Shown: positions 23,625 through 34,259 of the stretch, one piece after another
How positions within the stretch are numbered: position 1 is the stretch's first letter
Layout: every line of letters starts with the position of its first letter
Assembly: GCA_002105175.1 (NCBI GenBank)
Contig: MCGE01000014.1
Span: 1 to 64,000, forward strand
Origin: Absidia repens
Lineage: Eukaryota > Mucoromycota > Mucoromycetes > Mucorales > Cunninghamellaceae
Direction: 5' to 3'
DNA: 64,000 nucleotides
Program-made: the position numbers and the translations under genes
The notes under the pieces: generated by a model
Told to the model about the DNA's origin: nothing
The model's database searches: none
What the model saw: the letters and a program-made list of their open reading frames with translations, nothing else

Positions 23625-23875
23625 GCACATCATGTTTCTGATTTGGCCCATGCTATTACGGTGGCGGCTTTAGATGATGACGACGACGATCAGCATAGTA
23701 CTCAATCATCTTCATTAGGATCGGTTTTCCATTCACGACTTGATTCAATGGTCGGTCAGGTATATATACTTTTCAAAGAAAAAAAGAGACTACGATGGGA
23801 TTTGGAGTGGAATTGTATACTAAAAGATTCTTGCGTATATAGATTGGATCACTCAACAGATCTTCATCTCGTTAA
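22644..23875 (+). CDS. Predicted single-pass membrane protein with polyQ tail
   Basis: Family not recognised. The N-terminal about 120 residues are Ser/Thr/Pro-rich (likely O-glycosylated if extracellular) without a clear signal peptide. One strong TM segment follows (LFPALIVFALLGILSALACL, about residues 125-147), then CFYRRY as a positive-inside stop. The cytosolic part is Gln-rich with a run of about 17 Gln (23576-23622) and an acidic DDDDDD patch. The layout resembles Mid2/Wsc-type wall sensors but no defining domain is visible. I place an intron at 23760-23842 (GTATAT donor, TATACTAAAAG branch, ATATAG acceptor), which gives the end IGSLNRSSSR at 23875; unspliced, the frame runs to 23915. 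Start chosen as the in-frame ATG after the T run. Confidence 0.6.
23576..23622 (+). repeat. CAA/CAG triplet run encoding polyglutamine
   Basis: About 16-17 consecutive CAA/CAG codons within the membrane-protein gene; almost pure CAA, so length variation is expected. Confidence 0.9.
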
Positions 23876-23915
23876 GCACCCTGTTTTTTCCTGGCTGGAC
23901 ATATTAGAATGGTAG

Positions 23916-25039
23916 CTTTTAGAATATATCCTCCTTCTCCTCGTAGATTATAGATCCTTTCCTCTCCTTTATTTTTTTTAGATTATTATTATATATATAT
24001 TTGTATCTTTAATCAATTCTAATAATAAAAAAAACTCCCATATTGTACCATGTCATCTCTCTCTCTCTATTTTATTTTGTGGTTTGTTTTAATGGGGTTA
24101 ATATTGAAGCTAATGATTGAAATCTTGCAAGGAGTGCTTCTGGGAAAAGGATCGACAAAAATAATGAATTAGAAGTCTGAAAAAAAAATACGCAAGGGTG
24201 TTTATAGAGTAATGCTGTATGTTTTTTTTTATAAAGGATAAGTATCCGGTATCGGGTTAATGATTTGAAATCTGCGTCTACCTTACATGCTCAATCCACA
24301 GTTAGCGATCTCCGACTGTGAACGCATGGATGACGAACTAGAGATGAAAATGAAAAAATTATCGTGCAGTTCAGCACGAACGTAAAGTAAACTTGAATTG
24401 TTGCAAATTTCTATATTCAAATTCAAGACAAAAGAGTTCTACCGGCTGTCGGGGGAGGGGGAGTAGCTGAAGGAAGTTTTTAATGCAATTAGAGCCACCG
24501 TCGCCATTTTTCCACCTTAGTAGACGACCCCTTGGGCCCAGCTAACCTCATTTTGATCTTCGTTTATTATTCTTATTATTAACCCACTTGCTTAAATAAT
24601 AAATAAATAAATAGAGAGCTAAATATATCTAATATGTCCAGTCTAGTGGAGGTTACGTTATCAACACGTTCCAAGTTGGTTGAGATGAATGGTATACCGG
24701 GAATAGGGTCGCGTTTGATACTATGATACCTACAACTTTCAATCAGTCGCTAGGCGTTAGGTGGGCGCGGCAAGTAATCGTAAGCAAGATAGAAAACAAT
24801 GCAAATGCTGTTACAGCAGCAATACGCGTAGTATGGTCTAGATTTATTCATATCGCTGTTCGAGCAGCAATATGACTATTTTTGATAGAAACTGATCTAA
24901 GACTGCCAACCGGCTCATGGGGCTCTGGGCGGATAGGTAGTCAAAGAAAATGGATAATAGGGCAGGTGCTTGGAAGTCAACTCATAAAACAGCTACAATA
25001 GCAACATATTTTTACTATACGATGTGCGAGAGTATGGGT
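23916..25039. other. Intergenic, no gene recognised
   Basis: 3' flank of the membrane-protein gene (AATAATAAAAA near 24020), CT dinucleotide run (24056-24068), then AT-rich sequence. A CCCTTGGGCCCA box occurs near 24530. No coding signal on either strand. Confidence 0.4.
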
Positions 25040-25679
25040 AATAAAAAGGAACATTTATTGATGCATATTGTAGATATTAAAACTAAAGAGGAGCAGTTAA
25101 TTGTAACAAGGGATTGATTGGAGGGATCTGTTGCAGGAAACATGAGGAGAGACTAATGTGTAAGTTCAAGAGTTGTTAACTCTAATCTAAAGGTACAGTT
25201 GTAAAGCGGGACCTAATATACTGTCCATGTCGTGACAAATACTAAAAGAATATTTTTTGTTGAAGTGCAATAACGACCAACACTAAGCAAAACAAGTAAT
25301 GGTAGTAAAAAAGGGATCTATTACACAAGACCTGACAGAGACTAATGGGACAGTTTTCATTGGAACAAGTAAAAAGAGACATATTTTATTCAAATACAGA
25401 ATCAAACTATGGACAAATAACACTAAGCTAAGCTAATTAAGACTCTAAAAAGCCAAACTAAAGGTGGTTCTAAATCCTAGATCCAAAATGAAAGGGTTTC
25501 CCCATGCATCTTGTAATCCCTTTTCTGAAACCCCTTCTAAACTAGCCCTGACACTAATCTAAGCCCAACATAGCCTCAAAGAAGCTGAATGGTGAAGAAA
25601 AAAAAAAAAAGAAAGAAAGAAAAGAGCGCGAAAATAAAAAAGTGAGAAAGTTAAGTATTTACGTGTGCGGGATTTGAAT
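25040..25679 (-). repeat. Dispersed repeat type I, copy I-3
   Basis: On the minus strand: CAAATCCCGCACACGTAA edge, CT-rich leader (25590-25630), core (25470-25560) with an AAGGGGTTTC..GGAAACCCTTT stem, AATAAAATATGTCTC, then tail modules matching I-1, I-4 and I-5 to about 25040. Confidence 0.75.
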
Positions 25680-25689
25680 GTGTGCTTTA

Positions 25690-25738
25690 AATTTTTGTCT
25701 CTCAGGCAAACTTTTTGGTAGCTGCAAAAAAGGAGACT

Positions 25739-25774
<36 letters not shown>

Positions 25775-26260
25775 CGATTAACACCATATGACACCATCAA
25801 CATGGTGATCCTAATCTCATTACAAGAACCACCACCATTCAATATCGGTGGTCCAGTTGTCCGCGACCCTTGATGCCTTATCCGACACGGCGGAACAATT
25901 CGGCCAAGTTTAGTTAACCCCTTCACTATAGACTAGTTTGTCACTCACCATAGAATAGCTTACGCTCTAGCTATATTACGCTACATTTACTTGAAGCCAA
26001 ATATCCCCATTATAAAGCACTCCATATTTACTCGCACGAGCCTCACATTTAGATGCTTTATTGTATTATTATTAAACTAGTTTAGTTCAGTTGTATTAGT
26101 TTATATTTACATCTGATTTGACGTTGTTCAATAAAATATACATTACTTTTATTGCTTTTACATCGTCTCTCATACGCTTAGTTTGTATTGTCGAATGAAC
26201 ATAGCCGCACTGTAGTGCACTGCATAGTACTGTACTAGGTTTCTGAACATATGTATAGGT
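25690..26260 (+). repeat. Repeat half L-1, head-to-head with I-3
   Basis: Matches 34260-34890 in direct orientation: AACCACCACCATTC-type segment, CCATAGA..TAGCTT, ACATTTA..CAATAAAATAT, CTTTTACATCGTCTCTCATACG and AGTACTGTACTAGG. Together with I-3 it forms a composite element of about 1.2 kb repeated at 33.6-34.9 kb. T run at 25743-25770. Confidence 0.65.
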
Positions 26261-27206
26261 AAAAGGGATATATATAAGGGTTTCAGAAATGACCGTGCTG
26301 GACACATTAAAAATGGCAAAAGGACGATTAAAGAAATGGGCCGGAAGATACTTGGATACCTTTATACTGCTCAGTGCTAATTGGTCGTAAACAAAATTTA
26401 AAGTTTTTGTTTTAGGGATCTTGTTAGGCAAAGCTGCGCTCCAGAAAAGGTTCGGGCGTACAAAGTGGTATGAAGCATAATCAAGGGTCTGGATTTTTTT
26501 CCAAATGAAAAACAAAATAAAATTGTGTAGCGTCCGTGCTCGTGGTTAGTAACTATAATGAACTCGTAGAAAAGAAAAAAAAGAAAAAAACTAGGTCTAG
26601 AATTAAATGCCTTTATCTTCCCCACAGCAGTGTGGTTTACCTTGTATGAATTCTGATTGATTTTCCCTCAGTAAAAACTCGATGTTAAATATGTCTCTCT
26701 TTTTCTCTCTTTTTTACAGACTGTAAGGTGTATACCGCGACCTGAAAATTTTATTTTAAAAGATCAGGTGATAATGACAAGTTCAGTACGTGATTGAATT
26801 ACGTTAATAATGATACCTTCTATTTTAGAATATAGTTCTTTTTAATCCACAAAAAAATAAGAGTCCATTGTATGCATTGTATGATGAATGAACTTACCTT
26901 TCATTTATGTTCTGGAATCCATCATTCTTCTTTTGAGTTAGAACATCACCAATTTTGTAATTATTGTAATAATGAAAAAGTGGGTTATTATGTCATTGTA
27001 TGAGGTATAGGTATTTAAGGTGTGTCTTTGTGGGGGAAACGTGTCTGAAGAGACGACCCTACTTGATATAAGTGGAACCAATGCCAGGTTACAAAATCCA
27101 TATATTTTGTGTAACCTTCGAAAGAAATCAATATCCCCTCCCCTTTCTTTTTCTTCACTTTTTTTCTCTGCTCTTTTCCTCTACTCTTTTTTTTTCGCCT
27201 TTTATC
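26261..27206. other. Intergenic with a short coding-like remnant
   Basis: A stretch at 26289-26475 translates in a coding-like way on the plus strand (MTVLDTLKMAKGRLKKWAGR.. then DLVRQSCAPEKVRAYKVV) but only if a 32-nt gap is bridged; no family recognised. The rest is AT-rich, ending in the CT-rich leader of the next gene (27140-27200). Confidence 0.3.
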
Positions 27207-27866
27207 ATGTTCCGTAAAAACAATCCATCACCTGTTGGAGAATCCTCATTCCAAACTGGCAAGGCATCTATTATTCTGGAAAATAATACCTTGGAAGATG
27301 AATCATACGACCGCCAATATTTTTACGAAGCAACGCCGTACCAATATCAATATCAATATGGAGACAATTTGAATCGTCCTTTACCACCCACACCATCATT
27401 AGAACGCACATCCACACAAACTACCAGTTCTTCTTGCTTCTCTTTGACTGAAGAAGAACATCAGCATAGTAGCAACAAAACCGATGAACCTCTCACATTA
27501 GAATCCATGTCCGCCGTCATTGCTGCCGCCGTACAGATGTCAAGCGGTGGTATCAAATCGTCCCTTTCTATGGGCCATGCTTCTATCAAACAGCCTCAAA
27601 AACAGCAAGAAAAGGTAAAACGACGGTTTTCTCTATTCTCATGGAAGAAACAGCAGCAGGAAAAACAACAAGAGCAAATTGATACCTCTCCACGATCTTC
27701 TTGCTCCACCGCGGTGGATGATGGGCGGGACGAATTGGCCTATCGAGGTATTCATATCAAGGAAATCAAAACGACCTTAAAACCAATGGTCATTCCAACC
27801 AATGTCACACATCCTATGCCAACTGTCACTATGGAAAGGCCAGGATTTGCTCGTATTAATTACTAG
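27207..27866 (+). CDS. Unknown fungal protein with basic central patch
   Basis: Single-exon 219-residue protein, not recognised. Visible features: YQYQYQYG low-complexity repeat (about 46-53), a proline motif PLPPTPSLERT that could bind an SH3 domain, a helix SMSAVIAAAVQMSS, a strongly basic patch KVKRRFSLFSWKKQQQ (about 140-155) that could bind membranes or be a phosphorylation site (RRFS), and a well-ordered-looking end KEIKTTLKPMVIPTNV..ERPGFARINY. The ATG at 27207 directly follows a CT-rich leader, so upstream in-frame ATGs within that leader were not used. Expression likely: no frame disruption and good codon regularity. Confidence 0.6.
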   Translation: MFRKNNPSPVGESSFQTGKASIILENNTLEDESYDRQYFYEATPYQYQYQYGDNLNRPLPPTPSLERTSTQTTSSSCFSLTEEEHQHSSNKTDEPLTLESMSAVIAAAVQMSSGGIKSSLSMGHASIKQPQKQQEKVKRRFSLFSWKKQQQEKQQEQIDTSPRSSCSTAVDDGRDELAYRGIHIKEIKTTLKPMVIPTNVTHPMPTVTMERPGFARINY

Positions 27867-28242
27867 TTTCCCCTATTTTTCTTCTTAGTATTAGTATTTA
27901 TACCTTTTTATATATTTATATATTTGTATGCAGTTATCACCTCCTATTTGTACTATACCCTCCCCCTCTCTTTACCAACATCACTGATCCAATAAAAAGA
28001 CTCTTCAAGTGTTCAAATTCATTTATAGGGGTAATATTTTGTATGATATCATATGGTGTTTTAGCTTTTCATTTTTTTTTTTTTTTTTGGTAGCTAGCAG
28101 TCTGCCAAACTGATGCCAGCTGATTCTGATCTCTGAAAAAATCATTGAAACTGCGCTCATGCGAGGAGATTTCTCTTCCTTTTTTTAATACCTGAATTTT
28201 TCGCTCTTCTTCTTTTTCACTCCTCTTGACAAAATAATATAT
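27867..28242. other. Intergenic
   Basis: AATAAAAAG polyadenylation signal near 27991, T run at 28072-28088, then CT-rich leader to the Kelch-BTB start. Nothing else seen. Confidence 0.4.
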
Positions 28243-30177
28243 ATGCATGAAATGTATATTAACTCACCACCTGGCACACCAATGTCCGCACATAGTTATC
28301 AAGGCGCATTGACCCCGTCGTCCACTTATAGCGGTAGTCAAGTGCATCGCACCACGGGTGAATCCTTGTCCTGTCTGGTAGGTGCGTCCATTACCACTGT
28401 AGAAAATCGGATCTATGTACTTGGCGGCTTTGACAGATATAGCGATGAAGTTTTCAACAACTTGTATGAATTAAAGATGGATGAACGACAACAGCAACAA
28501 GATCATCAACAAGAAATGTATTGCTGGCGACGCGTGGATGATAGGCACACTTTGTCTGCGGGGATGGAGAAACGCAATGATCACACGGCGACGCTTTGGA
28601 ATGGGGACAAGCTGGTGGTGTTTGGTGGAACGGGTGAAGACGATGACGATGGACACTTTATTCATCATGTGGCGATTCTAGATCTCAAGCGAATGACGTG
28701 GGAACATCCAGAGACATGGGGAATGGTGCCAACGGAAGGAAGGATTAAGCATTCAGCAACAATTTACCAAGACAAGCTGTATATCGCCGGTGGACTGAAT
28801 AGAAACGACAATGTGGCAGATACGGTGCTGATTCTCAACCTGACAACATACGAATGGATGCCACCTATTGCATTTGTCCAGCGTTCCCAACACACAACCT
28901 TCATTTACAACAAACGGCTGTATCTCTTTGGCGGTTACCATCATGACATGAGCCGCTCCAACGTTTTGTCGTTTTTGAACCTCGAGACTCATACCGTCAC
29001 TCAACTGGAAATCGACTCACCATCAGCCCCGCCGTTGAGTGGTGAACAATTTGCGCAAATCTGTGGTGATCAAATGGTGGTGGTGGTTGCTACTCATCCT
29101 TCAACGGGTAGCATGGAGAAAGATACACTGACTGGACGCCAACATGAAGGTGGTGGTATGGCTGGATCTGGGTTACTGGACGATAGTCGTGTGATAGGTG
29201 ACAATGAACATGTTGGTGGCGATGGTAGTGATGGCGGTGGTGGGCGATTGGATGATACGACCCGCAGCAGTGGTGGCATTGGGTTATGGAACTTGGACCT
29301 GACATCGATGCAATGGCAATACCATGATATCTCTCCGAGACTTGACCGTTTTCACTGGCAACACTTTGCAATGGCCGAACATGCCAGCTGGTTTGTACTC
29401 TTTGGTGCTTCAGAGGACGAAACGGATGAAACATACGCGATGGTGCTTCGGATCCAACTCAAGGAACATGGGATTGTACCAGTACCGCCTTCACAACTGG
29501 GAACGGACCTCGCGGGATTATTGACGGCGGGTGGACAAGCAGCTTCTAGTGCAGACTTTGTAATCCGATCCAGTCTCCAGCCAGGCGACGTGGCAGTGCA
29601 TCGATTGGTTCTCCTGGCTCGTTGGCCTCATTTTTCCCATCTTATGAGTGTTGGCATGGTGGAATCACTAAGCAATAGTATGACTTTACCCGAACCTTAC
29701 GATGTGCTCCAAGCATTTGTACGATTTCTTTACACGGATGCCCTAGACGACAACGCCTCTCCTGATCTGGTCGCCGATCTGATGGTCATGGCCAACCTCT
29801 ATCTCTTACCTCGCCTATTGGCACTCTGTGTGCGACGGTTGCATGCATGTGTTTCCAATATCGACTCCGTTTGCAAGATTTACCAAGCTGCTGTGGATGC
29901 TGGCCAAGAATCCTTGGAACAACGTGCAATTGTTGTCATTTTACGCCACTTTGGTCGTGTCATACGCACCAATGCCTTCCGGACCTTATCGCCTTCTATC
30001 CTCGCAAGGTTACTGGATCAAATTCCTTTCTTCTCCTCTATTCTCTTGGTCCCTTCCACTTCTGCTTCCTCTTCCTCTTCATCGCATCCCACCTCGTCAA
30101 CACATGCCGATCATGATCCTAATCAACCGGAAGCTCCACCTGGTCGCCCAGCTAGCCCCATGGCCTTAGAAGGTTAG
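28243..30177 (+). CDS. Kelch-repeat / BTB protein (LZTR1-like order)
   Basis: Intronless, 644 residues. Kelch blades with the GG doublet: NRIYVLGGF (about 55), KLVVFGGTG (about 125), KLYIAGGL (about 177), RLYLFGGY (about 223), WFVLFGAS (about 385). A Gly/Asp-rich insert (about 290-345) splits the propeller. A BTB domain follows at about 434-545 (SADFVIRSSLQPGDVAVHRLVLLARWPHFSHLM..FVRFLYTD), then a BACK-like helical part. Kelch before BTB is the reverse of animal KLHL proteins and matches LZTR1, a Cul3 adaptor acting on Ras GTPases. By analogy a Cul3 substrate adaptor; the substrate is not deducible. Ends in a Ser/Pro-rich disordered tail. ATG at 28252 is an alternative start. Confidence 0.85.
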   Translation: MHEMYINSPPGTPMSAHSYQGALTPSSTYSGSQVHRTTGESLSCLVGASITTVENRIYVLGGFDRYSDEVFNNLYELKMDERQQQQDHQQEMYCWRRVDDRHTLSAGMEKRNDHTATLWNGDKLVVFGGTGEDDDDGHFIHHVAILDLKRMTWEHPETWGMVPTEGRIKHSATIYQDKLYIAGGLNRNDNVADTVLILNLTTYEWMPPIAFVQRSQHTTFIYNKRLYLFGGYHHDMSRSNVLSFLNLETHTVTQLEIDSPSAPPLSGEQFAQICGDQMVVVVATHPSTGSMEKDTLTGRQHEGGGMAGSGLLDDSRVIGDNEHVGGDGSDGGGGRLDDTTRSSGGIGLWNLDLTSMQWQYHDISPRLDRFHWQHFAMAEHASWFVLFGASEDETDETYAMVLRIQLKEHGIVPVPPSQLGTDLAGLLTAGGQAASSADFVIRSSLQPGDVAVHRLVLLARWPHFSHLMSVGMVESLSNSMTLPEPYDVLQAFVRFLYTDALDDNASPDLVADLMVMANLYLLPRLLALCVRRLHACVSNIDSVCKIYQAAVDAGQESLEQRAIVVILRHFGRVIRTNAFRTLSPSILARLLDQIPFFSSILLVPSTSASSSSSSHPTSSTHADHDPNQPEAPPGRPASPMALEG

Positions 30178-30469
30178 TGCTTGATAGTAGTGATTAGTTT
30201 GTTTTTAGTTACAGTATAATGTAGTATCTGTATCCTCTGTTTTTATTCCCCATTCACCATTTATATAGTGTAGCATGTTTATATATTTTATTAATAAAAT
30301 ATGGTTTTTTTTTTGCCTGATATGATGATGCTTTCAGTAACTGGTGATTTGTATCCAAATGCTCTTGGGTCAAACTCCGCTCCTTTTCCCCGCCCGCTCG
30401 AAAAAAACAAAAACAGCCCGACAATTCATTGTTGTAGATTCCCTCTCTTTTCCCTTTTTTGCTTTCCTA
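30178..30469. promoter_or_regulatory. RPL35 5' region
   Basis: Follows the Kelch-BTB 3' end (AATAAAATATGG near 30293). Ends in the pyrimidine tract CCCTCTCTTTTCCCTTTTTT immediately before the RPL35 ATG, the arrangement usual for highly expressed genes here. Confidence 0.45.
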
Positions 30470-31206
30470 ATGGTAAGGTAGAATAACAAATTGTGCATCC
30501 ATCCATCCGTCCATCCATCCATCCATCCAACCCGTATCATTACTATCAACGACATGAATTGCGCCAATCAATTATACACCATCATTATAAATAGCGTTGC
30601 CGTCACCAATAGCAGCAGAGTCTTGCACAATAGTAGACACGATTGAATTTTTTAAGACAGGACGGATGGATAGGAATGGAAGGGAAATGCTATGTATTGA
30701 TTCAAAGAAAAGTAAACTCATTGATTTATATCTATGTTTATGTAGGCTCCTGTCAAAGCTCAAGAACTTCGCAACAAGAACAAGGCTGAACTTGTCAAGC
30801 TCCTTGATGAAGCCAAACAAGAATTGGCCTCTCTCCGTGTCCAAAAGGTTGCCGGTGGATCTTCCTCCAAGCTCCAAGAAATGTAAGTCTATTTGATAGA
30901 GAATACGGAATGGTTGAAAATTATTAGTGGACTGACCCATTTTTCTCTGGTTTTTTTTTTTTGCCATTTACTAGTGGCCGTGCTCGTCGTCACGTTGCTA
31001 CTCTTTTGACTGTCATCAACCAAACTCAACGTGAACAACTCCGTCTCTTCTACCAAAAGAAGAAGTTCACTCCTTTGGACCTCCGTGTCAAGAAGACCCG
31101 TGCCATGCGTCGTGCTTTGACTCCCTTTGAACGTAGCTTGAAGACTGTGAAGCAACAAAAGAAGGAACTCGCTTTCCCTCAACGCAAGTATGCTGTCAAG
31201 GCCTAG
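30470..31206 (+). CDS. RPL35: 60S ribosomal protein L35 (uL29)
   Basis: Three exons, 123 residues: 30470-30472, 30746-30882, 30975-31206. Exon 1 is the bare ATG, spliced by a 273-nt intron to GCTCCTGTC, giving [20 protein letters not shown]. The family core is complete: [54 protein letters not shown], ending QRKYAVKA. Component of the 60S subunit near the exit tunnel. An intron right after the initiator ATG is known for several ribosomal protein genes. The intron contains a CATC tetranucleotide array (30496-30530). Start inferred from the ATG/GTAAGG junction after the CT tract; no other ATG joins in frame. Confidence 0.92.
30496..30530. repeat. (CATC)n tetranucleotide repeat
   Basis: About eight CATC/CGTC units within RPL35 intron 1. 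Confidence 0.9.
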
Positions 31207-31626
31207 ATTAGTTTTTTATCTTTTGATGACAATAAAAAAACATGATATTTGACTTTCGCATTTTCTATTGTGTATGTACTTGTATGGGCAGTGTATCCGG
31301 GTTGAGGTTGTGTTTGCGTCATTGTGCTTGTGATTGTATGGGGAAAATGTTTATGCATATGGGACAGTGTGTTGGATGATTATTGTCGAGGGTTTTGGTG
31401 GAAAGAATGATTGTTATTTACGATAATAAAGGATATAGTTTGTTGACAATGGTGCTTTTGCTAGGAACAATGAAATGGCCAACACCCTGTTTGTGGTAAT
31501 GTGTTTTGAAAATTGTCGGATATTCTTTATCGGACAACCATGAATGATTATATAAAAGGACTCTTTTTTCTTTCTTAAAAACCAATACATTGATCCCATT
31601 TGCCGTTGACCCTTTCCATTCCTCTC

Positions 31627-31659
<33 letters not shown>

Positions 31660-31751
31660 TGCTTTGAGTTTTATTTTTTATATACTTTGGTCTTTACTCG
31701 CTTCGACCGTCGTTTAACTTCCCCACCCCTTCCCTTCCCTTGTCAATTAAT
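31207..31751. other. Intergenic
   Basis: RPL35 3' UTR (AATAAAAAAAC near 31232), AT-rich GT-containing sequence, a 28-nt T run (31629-31657) and CT-rich leader of the HMG gene. No gene seen. Confidence 0.4.
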
Positions 31752-32929
31752 ATGTCTACAATACAACCCAAATACAATTCCATCCAATATCTCACTCCTT
31801 TAACTCCTGCACAAATGAAAGATGTGGAAGACCTCATCATCTACACAGAAGCAAACCGTAAACCTCTACGCAAACCTCGTAATCGTAAACGTGATCCAAG
31901 CTCTGCTCCTCGTCCCGTAAATTGCTTCTTGGTCTATCGCAAAGAAAAACAGGCTCAAATTGCTGAATTATGTACCGGGGCCAATCACCGTGTGATTTCA
32001 AAAATTGTAGCTAGGTGGTGGAAAAACATAGATTCTTGTACCAGGTCCCTCTATGTGGATGTAGCGAAACAAGTTAAACAGGACCATGCAATAAAGTAAG
32101 TTCATTTGCATGAATCTTAGAAATACAATTGAAACTCCGTATTTTTCCTTTTTTTGGTAGGTTTCCTGGTTATAAATATGCACCCAAGAGGAAAAGAAAA
32201 TCAACAAGCGAAGATGCCAAAAAATCAGCACCTACTCAACCTGTCGCGCCTTCCAAATATTTTTTTCAGCGACTGGAAGAGAATCAAGTGCCCGAAACTT
32301 CTACCTTTGTTGCTATGCCCGCACCTACGACCCATTCCTCTCCGACATTTTTTTCTGATATGGCCAAGCAATTCTTGGACATGGTATGTGCACCCCAGTC
32401 CTTGTCTAACGACCAAATCAACTCCAATAATGCACCTCTTCTTTCACAGCCCTTGGTGGATGACTCTATAGCTCATTACATGGACACACAACAATGGCAG
32501 ATCGAGAACAATGGCACCACGGCATCCAACCAAGTGATGATTCAACCTCAAATGCCTCTCAATACATATACCACCAATGTGCCCCAGAATACTGACTGGA
32601 TGACGACCTTGGAACAACAAGAAAACACTTCACAATCCGTTGACGTTATTCATCCTCTTGACCTTGGTGAACAGTCCAATCCCATGAATTTCTGTTCGTT
32701 GGGATATGGCACAGACGATTTTTTCTGGTCCCTGGATACAAGTTCCTTTGTTTCTAACAACAATAATATGCTCGATTTAATGTGCACGCCTGCCCTATTA
32801 CCTGAAAATGACTCCCCCCTGTCTGTCTCCTCTTCAGATACTCGGCCACCTTCCTTTTCCTATAGCCAATCGCTTTTTGTTAATCCCGTTGCTGCTCTAA
32901 AAGCTACCGCTTATTCCAGCCCTGCCTAA
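31752..32929 (+). CDS. MATA-type HMG-box transcription factor
   Basis: Two exons, 370 residues: 31752-32095 and 32161-32929. HMG box at about residues 52-125: RPVNCFLVYRKEKQAQIAEL, HRVISKIVARWW, Y..VAKQVKQDH..KFPGYKYAPKRKRK, the pattern of fungal mating-type/Ste11-like MATA_HMG proteins. The intron sits just before KFPGYKY. The C-terminal 230 residues are Ser/Thr/Gln/Pro-rich, likely an activation region. Mucoralean sex loci carry an HMG gene between a triose-phosphate transporter and an RNA helicase; here the neighbours are RPL35 and HSP90, so this is probably a paralogue with another developmental role. Upstream TTG-led frame discarded; ATG at 31752 follows the CT-rich leader. Confidence 0.85.
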
Positions 32930-33119
32930 ACCTTATTTAAATATTGTTTGTACAAAAAAAAAAAAGACTCTACTTCTCTTTCAGGAAGGACAATGCTTTT
33001 GTTCCAATTAATAAAAATAAATAATAATGACTCATCCCCCCTCCCAACTTTTTTTTTTTTTTGTGATGATGTGTTGTAAGAGAATGACTGCAGTATTCAT
33101 TCTCCGCTTCATCAGGCGT
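32930..33119. other. 3' flank of the HMG gene
   Basis: AATAAAAATAAATAATAATG near 33010 as polyadenylation region, then a T run (33050-33062). Confidence 0.4.
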
Positions 33120-33150
33120 TTATTTTCTCTCCACCCTTTTTTTTTTTCTT

Positions 33151-33181
<31 letters not shown>

Positions 33182-33425
33182 ATACATCATCTTCATAGAC
33201 GACTGCAGTAGGGGATTAATGATCTAGGATTAGTGTTAGAACTTGAATCAGGGGCATTTTGAAAAATGCAATACAAACATGCATGGGGAAACCTTTTCAT
33301 TTAGATTTCAGGGATTGTCGCCACTATTAAATTAGAATAGTAAATTAGCTTAGCTTAGTGTAGCTGTTATAGTGTGTATTTTCATTTAAATAAAATATTG
33401 CCAAGTATCTTTACTATTATTATTT
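33120..33425 (+). repeat. Dispersed repeat type II, copy II-3
   Basis: CT-rich leader (33135-33180), GATCTAGGATTAGTGTTAGA, perfect hairpin GCATTTTGAAAAATGC (33254-33269), AACATGCATGGGGAAACC, and AATAAAATATTGCC near 33390. This copy best defines the type II consensus. Confidence 0.75.
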
Positions 33426-33639
33426 CTCATTTCACTCATATGTTTTATTGTCTTGCCGAATGGGTGGATATACATCTGCTTGTAAAAACGGGAAACTGGC
33501 GTTTGTGTTTTACAAAGCAAATGGGTGGGTGCGAATGCGTGTGAGTATGTGTGTGTTAGAAAGCAAAAGTGTGGGTATTGGAAAGCAGGTGTGTAGTAAA
33601 ACATTCATGTGTTAAATCACTCACAAAAACAGGTACAAT

Positions 33640-34258
33640 AACGGTTTTGCTTATTAACTAGTAGGTCACAGGACAGTTAATAAAAAGGATATATTTTGTT
33701 TGAAGGAATATGTGGATACTGAGCTAAGAGCATGGGGTTCATTGTAACAAGGTGTTTAAGAGCGTAAGTAAGACTGTCAGAAAATCTGAAGGGTAGTGAA
33801 CACTAATATAAATGGAAGCTACTATACTGTACAAGACATGTAAAAGACTAGAGCGGCACCTGTTATTGAAACACAATAACGGTCAACATCAATCAAAAGG
33901 GGTAATCGTAGTACAAAAAAGGATCTATTGTACAAGACATGAGAGGATCCAATGTGACATATTTCATTGAATTATGTAAAAAGAGACATATTTTATTTAG
34001 ATGTTGATAAAATTATGGAAAACTAAGGCTAATGAAGACTCCAAAAGGCCAACTAATGGTGGTCGTAGATCCTAGATCCAAAATGAAAGGGTTTCCCCAT
34101 GCATCTTGTAATTCCTGAGATGAAAATCCTTCTAAACTAGTCCTGACAATAATCTATGATCACTATCACCTCCAAGAAGCTGAATGGTGAAAAAAAAAAG
34201 GGAGAGGCGACGGGAAAAATTTGAGAGCAAATAAATCCACGTGGACGGGATTTGAAAT
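33640..34258 (-). repeat. Dispersed repeat type I, copy I-4
   Basis: Minus strand: CAAATCCCGTCCACGTGG edge, CT-rich leader, core (34050-34140), AATAAAATATGTCTC, and tail modules down to about 33640 that align with I-3. One mismatch in the AAGGRTTT/AAACCCTT stem. Confidence 0.75.
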
Positions 34259-34259
34259 C

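Noticed and set aside
26096..26515. 139-residue minus-strand ORF
   Set aside because: Runs through repeat half L-1 and antisense to the plus-strand remnant; no start context or family resemblance.
31752..32929. Canonical mucoralean sex locus
   Set aside because: The HMG gene lacks the triose-phosphate transporter and RNA helicase neighbours.
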